From: Argyresthia goedartella
Taxonomy: Eukaryota; Arthropoda; Insecta; Lepidoptera; Argyresthiidae
Direction of reading: 5' to 3'
Length of the DNA stretch: 64,000 nt
Assembly: GCA_949825045.1 (NCBI GenBank)
Contig: OX463829.1
Span: forward strand, 21,732,715 to 21,796,714
Part shown: piece after piece, positions 44,465 to 64,000 of the stretch
How positions within the stretch are numbered: position 1 is the stretch's first letter
How the letters are laid out: each line of letters begins with the position of its first letter
Translations under genes and position numbers: made by a program
Notes under the pieces: generated by a model
The model's input: only the letters and a program-made list of their open reading frames with translations
Told to the model about the DNA's origin: nothing
Databases searched by the model: none

Positions 44465-47224
44465 TTTTTTTTTTGTTGGAGGGGGAAAAAATGGAATTAC
44501 CCATGCCCGGGAGTCAGACCTCCCTGCTGTGTCGGGGTCCCCACATATTGAGCGGGCATCAGCTCCTGTGGTATACGGACTAAAAACAACCCCTTTGTGT
44601 TTACAGTTGTCTTACTAAGAATTAACTGTGAGCCATGGCCTCGGTATATGCTGAAGGCTATCTACCTGCAATTTGCCCTTTTGGGCGATATATATGTGTA
44701 TATGATATATATGGGAGGAGTTTGCCTGCTTACCCGATTTTATGAGCGGACATCAGCTCATAGTCAACGGGCATGATAGCGGCATGTTAGGGGGCAGATA
44801 GCCCCAGCTACTAAGAGGTGGTTATATATAATTTTTGAAACCTATCCTAATCCTAAACTACTTTATATTTGGGTCATTTAGGGGGGCTCTGACCTCAGTC
44901 CGGGAGGTTTAAAGGGGCAGGGGGATGTGTGTTCGTCGAATCAAGACAGCGATCTCTTTCAATCCAAATTTGGTATCTGAGACGCTGTAGTGCTGCGGGA
45001 ACACAGCCTTCGTCAAGTTGACGTGCCAGAGGGGCGGGGGGTGGTTGCGCTTTAAGAGCTTTCGTGATATCGTCCTCCGGTTCTAGGAGGACGTCTGTTC
45101 GATTCCAAATCGATATTCGATCGATGGTTTCTGAACGGTCATTTTAATTTGACGTTAGCTGTCAATCTGGCAGTTTTGACAACTAACGGACGAAAGCCCT
45201 CGCAATGTAAACGCGTTTTGGTTAGGGTGTTGAAATTAAATCGCAGGGCATCTGGAATGTATCCGGGATTCCCTCAGGATTGTTAATATAGCTGAGTGTG
45301 TCGTTGTCTCTCGAACCAGATAAAGTTCGGATTTTCGTGCCCGATTTGTATTTACCAGTAGAAACATAACCTGTGCTGGACACTGTGCTCACCACGCTAG
45401 CCCGCCAGTCATACCTGGTTGGCTGAAGAACCTGTCTATCAAGAAGAGCCTAGGGTGCACCCGGGCCTTGCAGAGAGACAGGAGGTTGACGGCACCGAAG
45501 CACAGACCAGGTTAGATCTACCCCACATAACTTCAGCTCGGTGAATCGCCGACATTCATCACTTCTTGGCACCTGATCGTCACGCTACCTCATAGCTCAT
45601 GGGCCCCTACGAGGTCATTAGGTGCTGAGAAGCCTGAACAACGTCTTTGGGGCGCCTTTTGAAAAGGTGTGTCTTGTTTATGTCTGGGGTCGGGTCATAA
45701 AGGGATGCTTGTACTATAAGCGGGTTTGGGTGGCTAGATGCATTAATGAAGAAGCGTTCGGACGCTTCTTTCATATATTGCTTTACTGTGGGGAGTCTAA
45801 AGTCACTATGGAGGTCTACGTTGCGCATGTACCATGGGGCACCTACGGATTTTCGCATGAAGCGATTTTGTAAAACCTGAAGGGGCAAGGGAGTGGGAGC
45901 AGTGTGCAAAGAATGGACTTGCATACGTGAAGACCGGACGGATGCAAGTTTTAAATAGAGCTGTTTTGCAGCGCAGTGGGAGATTGCTTTTACTTCTCAT
46001 GAGCGGGTGAAGCCTACTCATGTAGAAGGCTGCTTTGTCGCGGACCGTTTTAATGTGGGATTTGAAGTTTAGTCGGGAGTCTAATGTCACGCCTAATTAC
46101 TTCACTTTATTTTCCCAGGGGATAGGGCGGTCAAGGAGGGTGATTTCGGGTAGTGAAGAGGACGCGCGGTCAGCTCGAGTCTTACCCCTTGAGAAAAGCA
46201 CGGCTGCCCTTTTCTCGGGGTTCATCTCTATTCTCCATTTGAGAGGCCATTCAGCGAGGTCGGTTACTGCTTTCTGGAGTACTTGACAAACGCGCGCCCT
46301 CTTTCTACTGGTGTAATAGAGCGCCGTATCGTCAGCGTGAAGGGCTAACTCGACGTATGGCGTGCGGGGGACGTCTTGGACGTAAAGTGAAAAGAGGGTG
46401 GGGGAGAGAACTGAGCCTTGCGGGACTCCGGCGGCTATGGGGTGGGGCCTAGAGCGTGATTTTTCTACTCGATAGCAAAAACTGCCCTCAGTGAGGTAGT
46501 CTTTGATAATGAGTATAATCCTATCGGGGAGGTTGAGTTGGTAAAGTTTATAAATAAGACCATTGTGCCAAACTTTGTCAAAAGCTTTCGCTACGTCAAA
46601 GAATATGGCACCGGTATCTTTGGACTTTGTCGTTGTGTGGAACCCTTTGTAAATGTGCTCCGTTATGCGGTGCACCTGTTGGACGCACAAGTGTTTGGGT
46701 CTAAAGCCAAACTGCTCGTTGGGTATGAGGTTTTTGTCTATGCAAATGTCTTTGAGTCGGTTGAGAATAAGCCGTTCATAGACTTTGCCAATTGAAGAGA
46801 GTAAGCTAATGGGGCGATAGCAAGTGGGGTCGGTTCGATCTTTCCGGGGTTTGTGAAAGCCAATAACGTCAGCTTCTTTCCATGCGGTTGGAAAGGCACA
46901 GAGACGGAGGGAGGCATTAAAAAGTACCGTAAGGGTTGTTAGGAGTCTGAGAGGGAAAGATCAAATTGCCATATTAGTGATTTTATCAAGCCCCGGGGCT
47001 TTCTTAGGTTTGAGTTCCTTTATTACTTTTTGCACTTCCTCAATGGTGATCTCGGGAAGGGAGTCAATGTGGGGGAGAGAGCTTTTATGTTCAACTTCAG
47101 AGTAGACCATGTTAAGATGATCGGGGTCTATTGGTTGAGAGGAGGGAGTGTACTGGGTTTCTAGACTATCGGCAAGACATTCGGCCTTTTCGTCGTCATC
47201 GAAGGCTGCGGGTTGGTTATCCCG

Positions 47225-47261
<37 letters not shown>

Positions 47262-47885
47262 CTTGGGAACAATCTAATCGGATTTGAGGTATTAACTGAA
47301 TTTAAATATGGCAGTGTGACTTGGGGCTATGCTGGAGACAAAGTCGTTCATGCGACTGCCTTTGAGCTCTCGCATGCATCTGGTAAGCTCTCGTTGGAGG
47401 CGACGCATTTGAATTCTGTGTTTGTCTGAGGGACAGTTATCGTAATCTCTCTGTGCCGCATTCTTTGCACTAAGCAGTCTCAAGTCCTCTGGGAGTTCGA
47501 AGCGATGGTTGGCCTGTACCGGGACCTTGCTAGAGGCGTCGGTCAGGGCTTCGTTGAGACTGTTGCCTATGTCAGAGATTTTGGCTTCTAGTTGGGCTCT
47601 ATTGTCAATTTATGATGTGATGTCTAATCTTGGGTCCAGCTTGCTGAGAGCTTGCTTGAATTTACGGTTGTTAATAACGGTCCTGGTTTCTGTCGGTTGG
47701 TCGAATGGCCTGCTGAGATAGTATAAGACCGGTCTATGATCCGAGTGAAGCTCGCTAAGTACACTTATGTCCCTGACTGGGAGGCTAATGTTTTTGAAGA
47801 TACAGAAGGAGAGTGGTAGACAAGGCTGATCCTTCAAAGGGGATAGAATAGAACCGATCTGGCAGATTCTGTCTGACATATCGAC
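44465..47885 (-). pseudogene. Jockey-clade LINE, 5'-truncated in the endonuclease
   Basis: On the minus strand: the endonuclease end with ELHSDHRPVLYYL (47610-47879; SDHRPV motif), linker pieces, KPKKAPGLDKITN (about 46985), then the RT core at 46097-46690 with IFFDVAKAFDKVWHNGLI, IAAGVPQGSVLSPTLFSLYV and LALHADDTALYY (catalytic ADD). After it come TLDSRLNFKSHI, TYASPFFAHC and SVGAPWYMRNVDL in shifted frames down to 45607. A long 3' untranslated part probably reaches the T-run at about 44465-44480 (minus-strand poly(A)). Several frameshifts make it dead. A run of 32 G (47230-47261) lies in the linker, where the protein frame would read polyproline. Confidence 0.8.
47230..47261. repeat. Homopolymer of 32 G
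   Basis: Uninterrupted G from 47230 to 47261 inside the Jockey-like element. The length may be an expansion or an assembly artefact. Confidence 0.9.
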
Positions 47886-48700
47886 CCGCCTTCATTTTGT
47901 TTTTTTTTTTAAATCGCGGTGCACAATGTTATTAGTATGTATGGGTAGAGGACACATACAAAAACAATAAATGTTGAGTAAAATGGTACCCGAAAGTGTC
48001 ACGATACTGATATATTTGAAGGTAAAGATCGGCATATGAGTACAGCGATAATAATTAAAAATAGACTTATTACTGTTATTACGTGTCTACAGGCGTCACA
48101 TTGTATCCAAATAATCATTCTCAGGTAGACTGTTATTATTACTGTTTATTGGAAGAGATCAGGTACATTACATCCTAATAGGAGCACGAGAAAACTACTA
48201 CTGTAATTGATGATTTATCTACTAACTCGCATCGCATGTCGACATTTCGCTGTCGCGTCGCGTTGGTCGCAAATCAAGTGACGTAACATGTTTTTTTAAG
48301 AAAGTAATCATAGCAGCTAGTTGGAAATAGAGTATCTACCTAGTCAAATCGCGAAGAAGAAATATGTTGTTAAAAAGTAATTTTAAAATAAAAAGAACGA
48401 GCGTTTCGTTCAGTGGTCTAATTTTGACTACCTTATTCTAAAATACAACTGCAAAAGCCAATATCCTTATAGACTGTATAACACAATTCCTGGTAGAGGC
48501 CGGTTAAGGTTCATTAAAGCTGACTCAACCGTCTCCATACAGGTCAGACATGTAACTCCTCCCTAGATGTGTGCGCCGCCGGTGCTAAAATCTCCGGCGG
48601 CGGGCGCCGGTCAAAAATCGGAGGCGGCGGCGTGATTTCGGCAAGGAGAATTTTAATAAAACTAATATAAACATAAACATTTACATACAGGCAAATATAT
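47886..48700. other. Intergenic stretch, no gene seen
   Basis: No domain was found. CGGCGG-rich words cluster at 48575-48630 (CTCCGGCGGCGGGCGCCGG), an unusual GC island in AT-rich DNA. Confidence 0.4.
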
Positions 48701-48714
48701 TGCTTCTGGCCCAC

Positions 48715-49070
48715 TGCGTGCGGCAGTACAGCCACCAATCGCGGGTCCGTTCAAAGTTGTTGGAAGAGGACCGCAAGTTTTCAAGATACTAGTAAAAGGG
48801 AAAGAAACAACAGCATCAATCGACAGCATCAAGCCTGCCTACCAGCTGCAAGATTCCCAGCCTTCCACAAACACATCGGGGCTAATCAAGCCAACCAAAA
48901 CAACCCTCCTTTCACCGGCGGAGACTACTTTTAGTCTCCGCAGGTGAAAGGAGTCTCGGGTCGTCGAGTGCGTTTCCCAGATTATCTTCGCCCGTACTCA
49001 CGATCTCGGTGGGGGAATAGTGTGGGCCCCTAGGAGGCTGCGTCACTAGGCAACGAAAATAACTTGTGAG
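48715..49070 (+). pseudogene. LTR retrotransposon remnant (integrase C-terminal tail and 3' flank)
   Basis: The + strand reads AGPFKVVGRGPQVFKILVKG, then SIDSIKPAYQ, the tail of Gypsy/Pao-type integrases (GPFKV...KPA pattern). The frame ends near 48942 within a hairpin (48906-48953, 22-bp arms, one mismatch). What follows may be the start of a 3' LTR. No matching 5' parts are present. Confidence 0.6.
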
Positions 49071-49664
49071 TCAGCTATGCTCTTGTTGTTTACGAAACTC
49101 TGTAAAATTTTGTATATTTTATAAATAGCTTTCTACCAGTTCTACAGTATTTTACTGCTGTAGCCTAGCACCCTACTTCCCATAAAGTTTTTGCAAAGCC
49201 TAGTTCTAGTTTTCAAAGAGATGGGTCAGAAAACCCCTCATACTAAAAGGAAAAATCGTAGTCGTAAAAATAACTATACCTACATTGCGAGTTCCGTTGA
49301 TTCAGGTAAATCGGATCACATTTGTACATTTTTCTTAGATTGCAACACAACATTCAACGTTTACGAAAATTTATATATTTTGAATTATAGTCAAATCGCA
49401 TCTTCGTATTTCTGTATCGATAACCGACTTTATCCGAGATGGACAAGATATTGTGATTTGGGGCATTTGTTTACCCTTGTGAATGTTTTCACGATTGCAT
49501 GCATGCCGCAGCCACACACGGCATGCTTCGCCCGTTTTTAGAAAACGGCAATGCGGGCCAGATATTAACAAACTTCGTAAATTAACCACGTAGCGTCATC
49601 AGCTGAAATTGTTATTGACGAAGCGTCGATTTATTTTCCATGATTATTTTAGTTTTATTGTAGA
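49071..49664. other. Upstream region of Tip60
   Basis: A 116-residue frame at 49191-49541 shows no domain. The presumed Tip60 promoter and 5' UTR lie here; no TATA box was evident close to the ATG. Confidence 0.4.
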
Positions 49665-61791
<12,127 letters not shown>

Positions 61792-62285
61792 GTAAGTTTC
61801 TAAACGTTATTCGTTTTTCACACTAACACAGTGCTAAATTTTAGAAATCGTCAGAAATAAATTGGCTACTTTTAGCCCCGTTTTGGGTACCTATATCGGT
61901 GTGACATACTGAATTAATACCTTAGTTTAATACTGTGGTTCCCTATCAATATCTGAATCGGTGTCTTATTAATTTAAATTATTTATCCACACACATATTT
62001 TAAACATATTTTAACATATTTTAAAATGAGTTCAAAAACCGCAAATCACGACCAGCTTAAAGATAAACTGTTTTGTTAGAACACATGTCTTTTCTAAGAA
62101 AATGTTATTATTGCATCATAATAACATCGATTTTGATGAGTTTAATACATTAAAATTGTAAAAATCTCTAAAAAACAAAGCAATTTGCTCTGACCTCAAT
62201 TCTAATATCAGTCGAGATGACGTCCTATTCGAAATTAAATATCAATGCCGCAATGCCGCTCGTAACATGCGGTTCCTGAACCCAT
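61792..62285. other. Tip60 intron 7, left part, nothing recognised
   Basis: AT-rich DNA with no domain. The next Tip60 exon was not found before the window end. Confidence 0.4.
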
Positions 62286-62845
62286 CATAGAGAGCTTATT
62301 ATATTGTAGACAGCAGTGTATGCAACTGTACATAATTAGGCATTAAAACACTTGAGTGATGTAATTAAGAAGCTCGCCTACGCTATTACTTTAAAGCCTT
62401 TCATTATATTACAATCACATAATAGTAGTTTATATGACTGCTGCATAATGCCTAATTATGTACAGTTACATACACTAGTTTATCTACACACATATCATAA
62501 GCTCTCTTTGATGTGTTCAGGAACCGCATGTTTGACCGGCATTGTGGTTCTGCAATTGTTTAGCTTGTTCTTTAGTACCAACTTCACGCAGGCGGGCGTC
62601 GGCGTTCGAAATTTGAATGTCAGTACCAACTTCACAGACAAATTAGGGACGGCACGCGGGTGGGCGTCGGCGTTCGAAATTTGAATGTCATTATATGTAG
62701 AAAAACTACACATAATGACCATTATGTGTAGTTTTCCAGATACGAAACGAGTTTTTACCAAGTAGTTTAACATAATGCTGATCGTAACGTGCGGTTTTTG
62801 AACGCAGTAAAGAGGGTTTATGATACGTGTGTAGATAAACTACCA
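62286..62845. repeat. M1 family: partial copy followed by a complete copy
   Basis: 62286-62400 resembles the outer arm (GTACATAATTAGGCATTAAA and GAAGCTCGCCTACGCTATTA). From about 62418 a fuller copy runs to GTGTGTAGATAAACTACCAT at 62845 with both terminal arms. A block of about 60 bp (ACCAACTTCAC...GGGCGTCGGCGTTCGAAATT) is present twice inside it. Confidence 0.75.
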
Positions 62846-63169
62846 TTAAAACACGATGTTCTCATGGTATTGGGAAACAACGTGAGTAAGTCTACATATC
62901 TCCAAGGCTGCGCCGATGGGCTAGCCCTTTATCACGCAAAATTGTAAAACTGGATAAGCTTGGGCAAACTGACTGCCACTTCATATGAATAAAGATGTGT
63001 CGCGAAATGGTATATAATTCTTCAATCATAATAAAAGGAAACATGAATTGATTATTTTTTGCTTTTATCTTCATGTCGAATAGAACATGAGCAAAAAAAA
63101 AAACTTATGTAATTTATTGTCAAAAATCGCGGTTTCAAACAAAAACCTGGCAGGTTGGCGCGTTAACGG

Positions 63170-63220
63170 ATCTACAGCGGAAGTGACGTAATTTAAAAAA
63201 ACGTCACTTCCGCTGTAGAT
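63170..63220. repeat. Perfect hairpin, 20-bp arms, 11-base loop
   Basis: ATCTACAGCGGAAGTGACGT at 63170-63189 and its exact reverse complement at 63201-63220 flank AATTTAAAAAA. AAGTGACGT/ACGTCACTT words recur at about 63340 and 2790. Confidence 0.95.
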
Positions 63221-63466
63221 TCATTTTCGCTATGTAGAAAAGTAACAGAGCTATGCGTGGCTCTTTCCTTCTTTTTTTCTATGCGAAAGGAGAGGAAGAT
63301 TGACGCATATCTCTGACAACTACTGACAACGCAGAGTACGTCACTTCCTCTGATGGGTGTTTTGAAAACACTTTCCGTTTCACGATACTTTAGATTCGTA
63401 ATTGTCGTTGAAAATCAATACTTAATAAAATAAAAAAAGTGTAAAAGATAATCTAAAAATAAAAAG

Positions 63467-63510
63467 AGTGGCCATGTGCGAGTCGGACTCGCCCATGAAG
63501 GGTTCCGTTG
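63467..63510 (-). repeat. R1 terminal relic
   Basis: GTGGCCATGTGCGAGTCGGA and CATGAAGGGTTCCGTTG match the R1 end only; the rest of the element is missing. Confidence 0.55.
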
Positions 63511-63721
63511 TAGCAAGTAGTTATATGACTGGATGTTTGTGTTGTAACCTTGTTTTTCATAGTGTTTGTATGAATGACAAAGTTATCGTTACGTTTTTTA
63601 ATAAATGTTTATAATTTTCTAGACATTTTCTATCACTCTCCTGGCCTCTTTCAAAAGAATATGTAATTGATCTTTGTACCACCACTAAATCAATGACTTT
63701 CGTCAAAAATAAATAACTTTC

Positions 63722-63773
63722 TCTCTATTACTACTTCACACACACCCACCCTCACACACACACACACACGCAC
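63722..63773. repeat. Imperfect (CA)n microsatellite
   Basis: ACACACACCC, then CACACACACACACACGCACA, with a few interruptions. Confidence 0.85.
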
Positions 63774-64000
63774 ACTTCACAACTCCCCTTCCCTCTGTAA
63801 CTCCTAGTTCATTTATCAAATCTTAAAACTTTTTAAAAATAAAACTTAAAAATTGTAGGTAGCTGCTGTATTTGCAAAATGTTAAAATGTAAAAGTAAGA
63901 TGATAAGAGCCCCTAATTGGCATAGGTTTAAGTTATTTATTATGCTGTACATTTTTAAGATTGTGGTGTGGGCTCAGTTCCCAAATAAATAAATAAACTT

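Noticed and set aside
47148..47429. Glycine-rich frame on the + strand across the G run
   Set aside because: It is only the complement of the LINE linker and the homopolymer; there is no start, splice or domain support.
49191..49541. 116-residue frame upstream of Tip60
   Set aside because: There is no domain, its composition is ordinary for AT-rich DNA, and it is not in frame with exon 1.

Overview
The window looks like nuclear DNA of a moth or butterfly (Lepidoptera). It is AT-rich, its genes have long introns bounded by GT/AG, and it holds insect-type UDP-glycosyltransferase exons, a mitochondrial Tim9 gene and a Tip60-type acetyltransferase gene. The rest is dense with repeats and transposon remains of kinds common in lepidopteran genomes. 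All family names come from reading motifs by eye; no database search was run.

Region by region. (1) 1-5.9 kb: the last three coding exons of UDP-glycosyltransferase A on the + strand; its 5' part lies left of the window. (2) 6-19 kb: repeats only. These are a tandemly duplicated 0.48-kb block, a dispersed repeat of about 0.4 kb (called R1 here), inverted-repeat elements, and several broken non-LTR retrotransposons, mostly on the - strand. (3) 19.1-26.1 kb: a complete four-exon UDP-glycosyltransferase B with the same exon lengths as A. Its last intron carries a full-length mariner (maT, DD37D type) with one in-frame stop. (4) 28-29.1 kb: a three-exon gene for a 218-residue cysteine-rich protein that I do not recognise. 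(5) 29.3-39.3 kb: a transposon graveyard with R1 copies, a LINE, a 1.4-kb unit with terminal inverted repeats around a 104-bp minisatellite, a decayed Mutator-like transposase, and a piggyBac transposase split by two later insertions. (6) 39.9-44 kb: a possible lone 3' exon, then Tim9 (three exons, - strand). (7) 44.4-49 kb: a Jockey-like LINE (- strand) containing 32 consecutive G, then an LTR-retrotransposon remnant. (8) 49.66-61.8 kb: the first seven coding exons of Tip60 (+ strand), from the Tudor-knot/chromo-barrel region to the MYST zinc finger; the catalytic acetyltransferase fold lies right of the window. Its intron 3 holds a hAT element with an 8-bp target duplication, and that hAT contains a 2.6-kb pogo-like element. 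Part of exon 6 is duplicated twice in tandem as decayed copies.

The genes do not form a pathway. The two UGTs are a tandem family pair expected to conjugate small lipophilic molecules in the endoplasmic reticulum. Tim9 serves mitochondrial protein import. Tip60 is the acetyltransferase of a chromatin complex. The most informative content is the nested insertion history, where several target-site duplications can still be read directly.
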